Shown in pieces: positions 46,269 through 55,017 of a stretch of 64,000 bases of DNA. A model generated the notes under the pieces. That model was not told where the DNA came from. It saw only the letters and a program-made list of their open reading frames with translations, and did not search any database. Each line of letters starts with the position of its first letter. Position 1 is the first letter of the stretch. This stretch comes from QUBU01 sp014337915 (lineage in GTDB: Bacteria; Pseudomonadota; Gammaproteobacteria; Steroidobacterales; GCA-2729495): assembly GCA_030263395.1 (NCBI GenBank), contig SZOW01000003.1, forward strand, positions 155,869 to 219,868, given 5' to 3'. Both the position numbers and the translations under genes were made by a program.

Positions 46269-47009
46269 TCAGGGCGCCAGCGAGCGCACATGCCCCTCGA
46301 TGAAGCCGCGCGCCGCGGCGACATCGCTGTACAGGCTGATGCCGCCACCGGCGGCGCAGAGGTCGCCGGCCACGCGGCTGGCGATGCCTGCCAGCACCAG
46401 CTGGCCGTCGGCACGGGGCAGCAGCAGCGGCCCGCCGCTGTCCCCACCGCAGGGGCCGGAGGCCCGGTCGATGAAGATGAACCGCGACTCCTCGCGGCGC
46501 AGGCCCGCGAGTGCCACCTCGGACTCCACCAGCAATTCCGAGTGGCCGAGGCCGGTCGCCCGCCGGCCCCAGCCGGCGATGACGGCCAGCGCCCCCTCGC
46601 GCAACAGCTCGCGGCCCTCCACCACGCTCGCCACCGGCACCGGCATGGCGGCCACTGGCGCGGCCAGGCGCAGCAGGCCAATGTCCCAGGCGCCGGTCTT
46701 CGCGTCGTAGCGCGGATGCTGGATCGCCTCGGCCACCTGGACGACCCGCGCGCGCGTCCGGTCGCGGTCCCCCACCCGCACGGCCATGCTGGTCGAGGTG
46801 CAATGCGCGGCCGTGAGCACCCAGTCCGGGGCGATCAGCTGTGCGGTGCACACGCCACCGGACTCCTTGCCGACCAGTGCCACCGCCCAGGGAAAGCGCG
46901 CCGCGTAGCGCGCCTCGCTGACGATGGTGCCATTGACGATGGCCCAGGCCGGTGCCAGCGCGAGCAGGCCGATGCCGGCCCAGGTTGCAAGGCAGCGACG
47001 CTTCCACAT
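46269..47009 (-). CDS. Secreted chymotrypsin-fold serine protease without a propeptide
   Basis: A 246-residue S1 protease. Triad His69 (TAAHC), Asp109 (WDIGLLRL), Ser191 (GGDSGGP). Signal peptide MWKRRCLATWAGIGLLALAPAWA; the AWA cleavage site is directly followed by IVNGTI, the mature N-terminus of S1 proteases. So signal peptidase alone could create the free Ile needed for the activating salt bridge with Asp190. The S1-pocket base position appears to be Gly185, which argues against trypsin-like specificity. Expected in periplasm or medium. Adjacent genes are unrelated. Confidence 0.87.
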   Translation of the reverse strand: MWKRRCLATWAGIGLLALAPAWAIVNGTIVSEARYAARFPWAVALVGKESGGVCTAQLIAPDWVLTAAHCTSTSMAVRVGDRDRTRARVVQVAEAIQHPRYDAKTGAWDIGLLRLAAPVAAMPVPVASVVEGRELLREGALAVIAGWGRRATGLGHSELLVESEVALAGLRREESRFIFIDRASGPCGGDSGGPLLLPRADGQLVLAGIASRVAGDLCAAGGGISLYSDVAAARGFIEGHVRSLAP

Positions 47010-47060
47010 AGCCGGTAATATTAGCCAATGCCCGCAGCCAGCACGGAAGGAACAGGATCG

Positions 47061-48059
47061 ATGGCAAACCACGCAGGACCAGACGGGCATGCCGACGCAC
47101 CGGTGTTCGTCGCCGGCCACCAGGGCCTGGTCGGCCGGGCGCTGGTGCGGCGCCTGCAGGCCATGGGCCAGGTCAACCTGCTGCTGCGTGGTCGCGGCGA
47201 ACTCGACCTCACCGACCAGGCCGCCGTGCGCCGGTTCTTCACCGAGGAGCGGCCCGCCGTCGTCTACCTCGCCGCTGCACTGGTCGGCGGCATCCAGGCC
47301 AACAACCGTTTCCCGGCGGAGTTCATCCACCAGAACCTCGCCATCGCCAACAACGTCATCGACGCCGCGCACCACAGCGGCTGCCAGCGCCTGCTGTTCC
47401 TCGGCAGCTCCTGTATCTACCCGCGGCTCGCCCCGCAGCCGATCACCGAGGAAGCCCTGCTCACCGGCCCGCTGGAACCCACCAACGAGCCCTACGCCAT
47501 CGCCAAGATCGCCGGCATCCGCCTCTGCGACGCCTACAACCGCCAGTACGGCACCGACTACCGCAGCGTCATGCCCACCAACCTCTATGGGCCCTACGAC
47601 AACTTCAACCTCGAGACCAGCCACGTCCTGCCCGCGCTGCTGCGCAAGTTCCACGAGGCGAAGACCAGCGGCGCGGCGGAAGTGGAGGTCTGGGGCAGCG
47701 GCAAGCCGCGGCGCGAGTTCCTGCACGTCGACGACCTCGCCGACGCCTGCCTGTTCCTCATGGGCCTGCCGCGCGAGCGCTTCACCGCCGCCACCACGCC
47801 CACCGCCACGCATATCAACATCGGCACCGGCGAGGACATCGCCATCGGCGAACTCGCCGCGCTGGTCGGCGAAGTGGTCGGCTACCGCGGGGCCATCCGC
47901 TTCAACGCCACCTACCCCGACGGCACGCCGCGCAAGCTGCTCGATGTCGGGCGGCTGCGGGGACTGGGGTGGCAGCCGTCGGTGGGGCTGCGCGAGGGGG
48001 TGGCGGCGACGTATCGGTGGTACACCAACGAGCAGCTGAACCGACCCGGCAAGTCCTAG
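47061..48059 (+). CDS. fcl: GDP-L-fucose synthase-type NDP-sugar epimerase/reductase
   Basis: A 332-residue extended SDR. The cofactor loop is VAGHQGLVGRALVRRL. Catalytic Ser and Tyr-x3-Lys occur in LGSSCIYP and EPYAIAKIAG. PTNLYGPYDNFNLETSHVLPALLRKFHEAK and VWGSGKPRREFLHVDDLADAC are diagnostic of GDP-4-keto-6-deoxymannose epimerase/reductase. It supplies GDP-L-fucose (or a close relative) for the polysaccharide locus that follows. The GDP-mannose dehydratase gene is not in the window. The start at ATG 47061 is preferred (AGGA upstream) over 47028. Confidence 0.88.
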   Translation: MANHAGPDGHADAPVFVAGHQGLVGRALVRRLQAMGQVNLLLRGRGELDLTDQAAVRRFFTEERPAVVYLAAALVGGIQANNRFPAEFIHQNLAIANNVIDAAHHSGCQRLLFLGSSCIYPRLAPQPITEEALLTGPLEPTNEPYAIAKIAGIRLCDAYNRQYGTDYRSVMPTNLYGPYDNFNLETSHVLPALLRKFHEAKTSGAAEVEVWGSGKPRREFLHVDDLADACLFLMGLPRERFTAATTPTATHINIGTGEDIAIGELAALVGEVVGYRGAIRFNATYPDGTPRKLLDVGRLRGLGWQPSVGLREGVAATYRWYTNEQLNRPGKS

Positions 48060-49909
48060 GCGAACGCCGCACCCAGCACCATCAGCATCCACAACAGGTT
48101 GCCGTAGTCACGCCGGCCGCTGCGCTGCTCAGCCAGGATCTCTTCGGCAACGGGCGTCGCCAGGCCAAGCCGGGATGCGGCATCACGAACCCGGGCCCCG
48201 GCAAGATCGTCACTGCGGAACCAGTTGCGCAGCGGCACCACGAAGCCGCGCTTGCCGGCGGCCAGGATCGCTGGAGGCAATTCAGGACCCACCGTACGGC
48301 GCAGCACCGCCTTGCGCGTGAGGCCATCGAGCTTCACGTCCTTGTGCACGCCGGCCATGAGTTCCACCAGCCGGTAATCCAGCAGTGGCACCCGTGCTTC
48401 CAGGGACCATGCCATGGTCATGCGGTCCACCTTGGTGAGCATGTCGTCGGGCAGCGAAACCTTGTGGTTGAAGTACATCAGCCGGTAGAACGGGTCACGG
48501 TGCCGGCAGTCTTTCATCAGCTCCGCCAGCACCTCTTCCACCGGCACCACCGCATGACCGGCCAGCAACGCCCGGCGCCGGTCGCGCTCCAGCCAGGCGG
48601 CCTTGGTCAGGAGCCGCTCCTCGAACGGCGCGGCCGTGGTGGCCAGCAACCGTCGATAGCGGTTGGCGCCGTAACGCGGCCTGCCGCGCAGCAAACCCGC
48701 AGCGGCACCCAGGCCCGCTTCGGCCAGGTGGCGCAACACCGCGGGCACGCGCTGGTAGCTGCTCGCCAGCTTTTCCACCTGGTAGGCGGAGTACCCCGAC
48801 AGCAGCTCGTCACCGCCGTCGCCGGTGAGGACCATCTTCACGTGGCTGGCTGCCAGCCGGGCGACGTGGCCGGTCGGCAGCGCCGAGGAATCGCCGAAGG
48901 GCTCGTCGTAGTGGAAGGCCACGCGCTCCAGGGCCACGTCGAGGTCATCGGGAACCACGGTGGCCTCATGGTGGCGCGTGCCGGCCTTCGCGGACACCTG
49001 GCGCGCCAGGCCCCGCTCGTCGAACTCCGCATCGTCGAAGCCGATGGTGAAAGTCTCCACCGGCAGCTGCGTCTGCCGGGTCATCAGCGTCACCACCGAG
49101 GAGGAGTCGAGACCGCCGCTCAGGAACGCGCCGAAGGGCACATCGCTGCGCATGCTGATGCGCACCGCATCGCCGAGCAACGCGCTGAACTCCTCGTCCA
49201 CGGCAGCTGCGTCCAGGCGCATCGCCTGCTCCTCGACCTGCGGCAGCTCCCAGTAGCGCCGGGTCTCCATGCGCGGCCCGTCCGCGAGCAGGTAGTGCCC
49301 CGGCGGCAGCTTGTGCACGCCAGTAAAGAATGAATGCGGCGCGGGCACGTAGCCCAGTGTCAGGTACACGTCGAGGAGCGATAGATCCGGCCGGCGCGGC
49401 ACACCCGCGGCGAACAGGCTCTTCATCTCCGAGGCGAACAGCAGGTCCCCGCCCTGGCTGCAGTAGTGCAGCGGCTTGATCCCGAGCCGGTCGCGGGCCA
49501 GGAACAGGCGCCGGCGGCTGGCATCCCAGAGCGCGAAAGCCCACATGCCGTTGAAGCGCTGCAGGCAGTCCACGCCCCACTCGACATAAGCCCTGAGGAT
49601 GACCTCGGTGTCGGAGTGCGTGCTGAAACGATGGCCGCGGCCTTCCAGCTCCGAGCGGATTTCGACGTAGTTGTATACTTCGCCGTTGTAGACGATGACG
49701 TTCCCGGACTGCGCATCCACCATCGGCTGGTGGCCTGCGGCCGGGTCGATGATCGCCAGGCGCCGATGCCCGAGCCCGATGCCCGGAGCGATGTGCAGGC
49801 CTTCACCGTCCGGACCACGGTGCTGGATAATCGCAGTCATGCGCCCGAGCAGCGCCCGGTCGACGACGGCCACCGGATCGCCACAGAGAATGCCTGCTAT
49901 GCCACACAT
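48056..49909 (-). CDS. asnB: Asparagine synthetase B-type glutamine amidotransferase
   Basis: A 617-residue enzyme. The N-terminal Cys2 (MCGIAGIL) is the glutaminase nucleophile; HRGPDGEG, RLAIIDP and NGEVYNY belong to the Ntn domain. The synthetase domain has the pyrophosphatase loop FLSGGLDSSSVV and GDGGDELLSGY. In polysaccharide loci such proteins often amidate uronic acids or peptides rather than making free asparagine (inference from context). It overlaps the 3' end of fcl by 4 bp, tail to tail, and diverges from the next glycosyltransferase. Confidence 0.9.
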   Translation of the reverse strand: MCGIAGILCGDPVAVVDRALLGRMTAIIQHRGPDGEGLHIAPGIGLGHRRLAIIDPAAGHQPMVDAQSGNVIVYNGEVYNYVEIRSELEGRGHRFSTHSDTEVILRAYVEWGVDCLQRFNGMWAFALWDASRRRLFLARDRLGIKPLHYCSQGGDLLFASEMKSLFAAGVPRRPDLSLLDVYLTLGYVPAPHSFFTGVHKLPPGHYLLADGPRMETRRYWELPQVEEQAMRLDAAAVDEEFSALLGDAVRISMRSDVPFGAFLSGGLDSSSVVTLMTRQTQLPVETFTIGFDDAEFDERGLARQVSAKAGTRHHEATVVPDDLDVALERVAFHYDEPFGDSSALPTGHVARLAASHVKMVLTGDGGDELLSGYSAYQVEKLASSYQRVPAVLRHLAEAGLGAAAGLLRGRPRYGANRYRRLLATTAAPFEERLLTKAAWLERDRRRALLAGHAVVPVEEVLAELMKDCRHRDPFYRLMYFNHKVSLPDDMLTKVDRMTMAWSLEARVPLLDYRLVELMAGVHKDVKLDGLTRKAVLRRTVGPELPPAILAAGKRGFVVPLRNWFRSDDLAGARVRDAASRLGLATPVAEEILAEQRSGRRDYGNLLWMLMVLGAAFA

Positions 49910-49969
49910 GACGCCGCGTAGTGTACCGGAGAGCCGCGGCCGGCCGGCGCTGCAGGTCTCAAACACCTC

Positions 49970-51049
49970 ATGAAGGTACTCATTACCGTTCCGCGCCTGT
50001 CACTGCCCGGCGGCGTCGCAAACTACTACCGCACCCTGCGCAGCTACCTCGACGCTGACAAGGTCTACCTGGAAATCGGCCGGGTTCCTGGCGAATGCGG
50101 GCGCTGGCGCAAACTCTGCCGCCTGCTCGGCGATTACTGGCGCTTCCATCGCCTGCTGTCTGTCGGTTCCTTCGACCTCGTCCACGTCAATCCGTCGATG
50201 GACCGCCATGCCATGCTGCGGGAAGCACTGCTGATCCTGATTGCCAAGGCCCATCAACGTCGGGTGCTGGTGTATTACCGGGGCTGGCACCCCGATGCCC
50301 TGGCCGCCGTACACCGGCGGTTCCCGCGCCTGTTCCGGCGTATCTATGGCCGCGTCGATGCCAGCATCGTCCTCGCCAGGGAGTTTCGGGAGGTGCTGCA
50401 TGGTCTGGATGTGTCCGAACCGATATTCCTGGAGACGACGGTTGTCGATGACCAGGTCTTCGCCACTGCCAGCGACCGGGCCGCTGCCAGGGACTCCTGC
50501 AACATCCTCTTCCTGAGCCGCCTCGATACCGGCAAGGGCGTTCCCGAGGCTTTGGCCGCTTTTGCGGAGTTGCAGCTACGCCGCCCGGATGCGCGTCTCA
50601 CCATTGCCGGCGATGGTCCCGAGCGTGCCGCAGCCGAGCAGGAAGTTGCGCGCCGTCGCCTTGCCAACGTGCGCTTCCTCGGCCACGTTTCCGGTCCTGA
50701 CAAGGCGCGGGTGTTCCGCGAGGCCGACATCTACCTGTTCACCTCGCTTGCCGAGGGCATGCCGAATTCGGTGCTGGAGGCCATGGCCTTTGGCCTGCCC
50801 GTGGTGACGCGTCCCGTCGGCGGCATTCGCGATTTCTTCGAAGATGGTCGCATGGGCTTCGCCATCGACAGTCTGGATGCCCGCGTCTTCGCCGAGCGCC
50901 TCCAGCACCTGGCCGATGATCCACAACTGCGCATGCGTATCGGCGCCAACAACCGGGAGTTTGCCGCGAGCCGCTTCAGCGCCTCGCACGTCGCTGCCCG
51001 GCTGCTGTCGATCTACGAGCAGGTCGGAAACTCGTCCGCCCGATCATGA
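49970..51049 (+). CDS. Glycosyltransferase family 4
   Basis: A 359-residue GT-B enzyme. The N-terminal domain starts MKVLITVPRLSLPGGVANYY. The C-terminal donor domain shows NILFLSRLDTGKGVPEALAA, ARLTIAGDGPE and FTSLAEGMPNSVLEAMAFGLPVVTRPVGG (the E-x7-E nucleotide-sugar motif). It is a cytosolic or membrane-associated sugar transferase. Acceptor and donor are unknown. It reads toward the heparinase-like gene, which begins at its stop. Confidence 0.88.
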   Translation: MKVLITVPRLSLPGGVANYYRTLRSYLDADKVYLEIGRVPGECGRWRKLCRLLGDYWRFHRLLSVGSFDLVHVNPSMDRHAMLREALLILIAKAHQRRVLVYYRGWHPDALAAVHRRFPRLFRRIYGRVDASIVLAREFREVLHGLDVSEPIFLETTVVDDQVFATASDRAAARDSCNILFLSRLDTGKGVPEALAAFAELQLRRPDARLTIAGDGPERAAAEQEVARRRLANVRFLGHVSGPDKARVFREADIYLFTSLAEGMPNSVLEAMAFGLPVVTRPVGGIRDFFEDGRMGFAIDSLDARVFAERLQHLADDPQLRMRIGANNREFAASRFSASHVAARLLSIYEQVGNSSARS

Positions 51050-52954
51050 ATGCATCGGTCGACGTGTAGCGCAGCCATGGGCAATGCTCCAAGCATGCGC
51101 TGGTTTTGGCGACGCCTGCAGGTGATGTCGCCGGCCGAGATCGCCCATCGCATCGGCCAGGCCCTGCGCAACCGGTTGCCGGGCGCGCAGCGCTGGCCCA
51201 GTGCCGATGGTGCCGAGGTGCACTCTGTCCGCGACAGCCGCTTCCTCACTGCTGCCGAACCACAGCTGTTCCGCCTCCCGATGGAAATGGATGCTGCCGC
51301 ATCCGCCAGGCTGCTGGCCGGGAAACTGCCCTGCTTCGGCCGCTGGGTGCTGGCCGGGACGGGCATGTTCTGGCACAGCGATCCGCACAGCGGTGCGGCC
51401 TGGCCGCGCAGCGGGCGCATCGACTACCGTCCGGGAAATCCCCACGGCGATGTGCGCGTAGTCTGGGAGATCAACCGTCTGCAGCATCTCGTCGGACTCG
51501 CCTGTGCTGGCGCTGATGATCCGGTGCAACGCGAACGTGCGCGGGAGCTGATCGAGGCGCAGCTGCTCGACTGGTGGCAGGCCAATCCGCCAGGCCAGGG
51601 TGTCAATTACCTCTCGGCCATGGAGGAGGCGCTGCGTCTGGTGAGTCTCCTGCACGCCTTCGACCTGGTCCGCGGCGGGCCTGGCGATCCGCTGCGCGCC
51701 GTATTGGCCGAGATCGTTGTTGGCCACGCCTGGCATATCGAGCGGCATCTCTCACTGTATTCGTCGGCGGGCAATCACACCGTCGCCGAGGCGGTCGGCC
51801 TGCTCTACGCGGGCCTGCTGTTCCCCGAGTGCGCAGCGGCCGCACGCTGGCAACGAACCGCAAGCCAGCTGCTGGCAACCGAGGCCGCGCGCCAGGTGCT
51901 GCCCGACGGTGGCGGCCTGGAACAGGCCACGGGATACCTGCTCTTCATTACCGACCTCATGGGGCTTGCACAGGCGCTGCTCAAGCACCTGGGCAAGCCG
52001 CCCGTTCCGCCGCTCGATGCCGCTGTGGCTCGGGCACGGGATTTCCTCAACGCGCTGGCTGCAGGACCGGAGGACCTTCCCCGCATCGGCGACAGTGACG
52101 ACGGCTGGGCGCTGTCGCCCTGGTTGCGCCTGTCCTGGCGCAACAGTCCTCCGGCAGCCCGACAGCAGACATTCAGGCAAGCCGGACTCACTGTGGCGAG
52201 TTTCAGCGGCCACGACCGGCTGCTCTTCCTGCACAACCCGCTCGGCATGCCACCCTCCTTCGGGCATGGCCATGCCGATGCGCTCTCCGTGCTGTTCACG
52301 CTGGACGGAGTGGACCTGTTCGTCGACCCCGGCACCGGCCAGTACGGTGGAGACCCCGCGCAACGTCGCTACTTCCGTGGCAGCCGGGCGCATAACACCG
52401 CCACGGTGGACGACGCCGACCAGGCACGGCAGCTCAGCGCCTTCATGTGGGGAGGCCCTTACAGGTCCACGCTGGAGCTCGCCGAGTCCAGCCCCGATCA
52501 GCTGCTGCTGCTGGCCCGCCACGATGCCTGGCAAAGCGCCGGAATCAGCCACTGGCGTGCGGTGAGCTACCGACGGGGCCGGTATCTCGCGATCCAGGAC
52601 TGGCTCATCGGGCAGGCCGCGGCTCCGGTACGCGTGCGCTGGCACCTCGGCTGTCCGCTGGTACAGGATGCGGACGTCCTTTCGCTGGCAGTGTCGGAAC
52701 ACCGGGCGCTGCCCCTGGTGATGAGTGGTGGCGAGGTCCGCCTGCACCTGGGCACCCGGCAGCCACTCGCGGGCTGGCGCTCACCTCGCTACGGCGAAGT
52801 CGTTCCCTGCCATACGATCGAGGTGACGCTGCCTGGCAAACCCGACCGTCGCCTGCTGACCGTCGTCTGCCTGGATGCGGCTCGCGCGGATCCGGGCAGC
52901 GTGCAAGCCGACTTTTCGAAGGTCGAGGTACTTGTCAGTGGCAGTTCATCCTAG
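51050..52954 (+). CDS. Heparinase II/III-family protein
   Basis: Up to 634 residues. The N-terminal half is an alpha/alpha toroid (for example VNYLSAMEEALRLVSLLHAFDL, SSAGNHTVAEAVGLLYAGLLFPE). The C-terminal half has the heparinase II/III beta-sandwich core GHGHADALSVLFTLDGVDLF with VDPGTGQY and FRGSRAHNTATVDDADQ. Such proteins cleave or modify acidic polysaccharides and are common in exopolysaccharide clusters. No signal peptide is obvious. The start is uncertain: ATG 51050 overlaps the previous stop region, while in-frame ATGs at 51077 and 51095 are alternatives without clear ribosome sites. Confidence 0.85.
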   Translation: MHRSTCSAAMGNAPSMRWFWRRLQVMSPAEIAHRIGQALRNRLPGAQRWPSADGAEVHSVRDSRFLTAAEPQLFRLPMEMDAAASARLLAGKLPCFGRWVLAGTGMFWHSDPHSGAAWPRSGRIDYRPGNPHGDVRVVWEINRLQHLVGLACAGADDPVQRERARELIEAQLLDWWQANPPGQGVNYLSAMEEALRLVSLLHAFDLVRGGPGDPLRAVLAEIVVGHAWHIERHLSLYSSAGNHTVAEAVGLLYAGLLFPECAAAARWQRTASQLLATEAARQVLPDGGGLEQATGYLLFITDLMGLAQALLKHLGKPPVPPLDAAVARARDFLNALAAGPEDLPRIGDSDDGWALSPWLRLSWRNSPPAARQQTFRQAGLTVASFSGHDRLLFLHNPLGMPPSFGHGHADALSVLFTLDGVDLFVDPGTGQYGGDPAQRRYFRGSRAHNTATVDDADQARQLSAFMWGGPYRSTLELAESSPDQLLLLARHDAWQSAGISHWRAVSYRRGRYLAIQDWLIGQAAAPVRVRWHLGCPLVQDADVLSLAVSEHRALPLVMSGGEVRLHLGTRQPLAGWRSPRYGEVVPCHTIEVTLPGKPDRRLLTVVCLDAARADPGSVQADFSKVEVLVSGSSS

Positions 52955-52968
52955 CGCCACCGACCAGC

Positions 52969-53949
52969 TCAGGCTTTCGTGAAGCCCCACACCAGCCGGA
53001 TCTGGTTACCGCGATACCAGGACAGCCGGCCCAGCGCCTGATCCAGCCTGACCAGCGCACGCATCGGCAGCCCGCTCGTCAGCGGTGTGTACAGGCGCCG
53101 GGGCAAGAGCTTCACAGCGGCGCGCGTCCATAGATAGTCCAGCAGGCAGGCCCTCTGGAAAAATGGCTGCAGGCCCAGCCCGGTCATCATTGCCGCCAGC
53201 TCGCTCTCCTTGAATCCGCCGGACATGGAGAATCGGTAGTCCTCCGGCGAGATGCCGGTCTTCCTGTGGCTGTACTTCATCAACGGCTTCAGCCAGGTCT
53301 GCTTGGAGTAGTGCCAGACGGGTGAAAATGCATCGTCCATGAAGACCGCCCGGCCGCCAGGCACGAGGACGCGCTTCACGCCTCGCAGGAAGCGCTCCAC
53401 ATCCGGCAGGTGGTGGACCATGGCATGGCCATAGACGACATCGAAACTGGCATCTTCGAACGGCAGGTTCTCGGCATCGATGGCGGCAAAGCGGATCACG
53501 GCCTGGTACGGCAGGAAATCCAGCTGCTTCTGGATGGCCTGGCCCGCATTGGGAGACAGGTCCGAGTAAACGAGGCGCAGTGGCCGCTGCTCGAGGAAGC
53601 TGAGCTCCTTGCGTGACGCACCGTTGCCAATCAGAAGTACCTTCTTTCCGGACAGGTCCCCGGTCACGCGATAGAGCAGCTGATTCTGTGGTGCATCCGC
53701 ACGATCCCATAGTTCACGCAGGCTGGTGATCGGGGCCTTGGCCGGTTCAGCGGATGATCCGGCGTAGGCGGAATCGTAGAAAGCACGCTCTTCTGCCTTC
53801 GAGGAGGCATCAAGAAGGTGAAACACCCCATGGGCATCCACCAGGCGCAGCCCACAGCCCCGGCAGGCCAGGGCTGACGGTTCCATGGCATTCACGGCGC
53901 CGCAGGCCAGGCAACGGAAGCGGATCTCCGTGTCCGATATGGAATCCAC
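52969..53949 (-). CDS. Class I SAM-dependent methyltransferase with N-terminal zinc ribbon
   Basis: A 326-residue protein. Residues 13-33 form a CxxC...CxxC zinc ribbon (CLACGAVN, CRGCGLRL). The Rossmann methyltransferase domain shows KVLLIGNGASRKE (a variant of motif I), VYSDLSP and FDVVYGHAMVHHLPDVERFLRGV. A GTG start is used with a GGGGGAGA tract upstream. In this setting it may methylate a sugar or glycolipid; the substrate is unknown. Convergent with the heparinase-like gene. Confidence 0.85.
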   Translation of the reverse strand: MDSISDTEIRFRCLACGAVNAMEPSALACRGCGLRLVDAHGVFHLLDASSKAEERAFYDSAYAGSSAEPAKAPITSLRELWDRADAPQNQLLYRVTGDLSGKKVLLIGNGASRKELSFLEQRPLRLVYSDLSPNAGQAIQKQLDFLPYQAVIRFAAIDAENLPFEDASFDVVYGHAMVHHLPDVERFLRGVKRVLVPGGRAVFMDDAFSPVWHYSKQTWLKPLMKYSHRKTGISPEDYRFSMSGGFKESELAAMMTGLGLQPFFQRACLLDYLWTRAAVKLLPRRLYTPLTSGLPMRALVRLDQALGRLSWYRGNQIRLVWGFTKA

Positions 53950-54240
53950 TCTCCCCCCTTCGGGCTGCGGCGACAGTCGTGAAATCCGATGTTATCCCAT
54001 CAGGTGCATGCTCAAGGTCAGACCCCGGCTGGCGCCCCGATTCGGTCCCGCACACACCCGCCCGCACCCCCGGCTACGGCGCAGCGTGCGGATTATGACC
54101 CGATTCCTCCCGGCTACTTGGCCTTGCCGGGGTCCGCCCGTATGATTCGGGAGGTGCCTTGAGACGGGGCCGTCAGGGTGCCGGCCTGATGCCGGCTCTG
54201 CCAACTCCTGCCGAGAACAACGTACCGAGCCCGCCCGCCC
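53950..54240. other. Intergenic region between divergent methyltransferase and WecG-type genes
   Basis: About 290 bp, likely carrying promoters in both directions. I see no coding frame, no JUMPstart-like element and no confident -35/-10 pair. Short inverted repeats such as GCCGG/CCGGC occur, but nothing distinctive. Confidence 0.4.
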
Positions 54241-55017
54241 ATGCTGTCGCTGCCTAAGCGCGTCAAAGTCCTTGGTGTCCCCGTCGATTGCGTGGACATG
54301 GCCCGCGCGCTCGATCAGGTGCGCGACATGGCTTCTGGCAACCGGGCCGGTTGCATCCTCGCCGTGAACCCGGAGAAGGTCATCGCCGCCCAGTCCGAGC
54401 CAGTGCTGCGCCGCGCGCTGGAGGGTGCAGCGCTGCTGATCCCCGACGGCATCGGCGTGGTCTGGGCGGTGCGCCTGCTGTGGAAGGAACACATCGCCCG
54501 GGTACCGGGTGCAGAGCTGATGCCGGCCATCTGCGCGGCCAGCGCCGTGGAGGGCTACCGGTTGTTCCTGTTCGGCGCCAGCGAGGAGGTCAATGCCCAG
54601 GCCGTGGCCGAACTGCAGCGCGAGCATCCGGGCATCGGTATCGTCGGCCGGCACCATGGCTACGTGAATGAAGCCGGCATGGCCGCCGTCATCGACGCCA
54701 TCAACCGCTCGGGCGCCAACGTGCTGTTCGTAGCGCTCGGCAGCCCGAAGCAGGAGCTGTGGATGGAGAGGTACTTGCCGCAACTGCCTGGCGTGCGCGT
54801 CTGCCAGGGCGTGGGTGGCACCTTCGACGTCATCGCCGGGCGGATACGCCGCGCGCCACTGGCCGTGCGTCGTGTCAACCTCGAGTGGTTCTACCGGCTG
54901 CTCACGCAACCGCAGCGCGCACTGCGCCAGGCAGCCATCCCCCGCTTCGCCTGGCAGGTGGCCCGCGCCTGGCTGGCACGGCCCTCGCAGCCGGCGCCCG
55001 GGGCGAACGGCGGCTGA
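54241..55017 (+). CDS. WecG/TagA/CpsF-family glycosyltransferase (GT26)
   Basis: A 258-residue membrane-associated glycosyltransferase. VLGVPVDCVDMARAL at the start, VNPEKVIAAQ, PDGIGVVWAVRLL, RVPGAELMPAIC, FGASEEVNAQA, LGSPKQELWMER and GGTFDVIAGRIRRAP are all GT26 landmarks. The family adds the second sugar (for example ManNAcA or ManNAc) to a lipid-linked primer. It fits early assembly of the surface polysaccharide. It ends one base before the converging frameshifted glycosyltransferase. Confidence 0.92.
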   Translation: MLSLPKRVKVLGVPVDCVDMARALDQVRDMASGNRAGCILAVNPEKVIAAQSEPVLRRALEGAALLIPDGIGVVWAVRLLWKEHIARVPGAELMPAICAASAVEGYRLFLFGASEEVNAQAVAELQREHPGIGIVGRHHGYVNEAGMAAVIDAINRSGANVLFVALGSPKQELWMERYLPQLPGVRVCQGVGGTFDVIAGRIRRAPLAVRRVNLEWFYRLLTQPQRALRQAAIPRFAWQVARAWLARPSQPAPGANGG

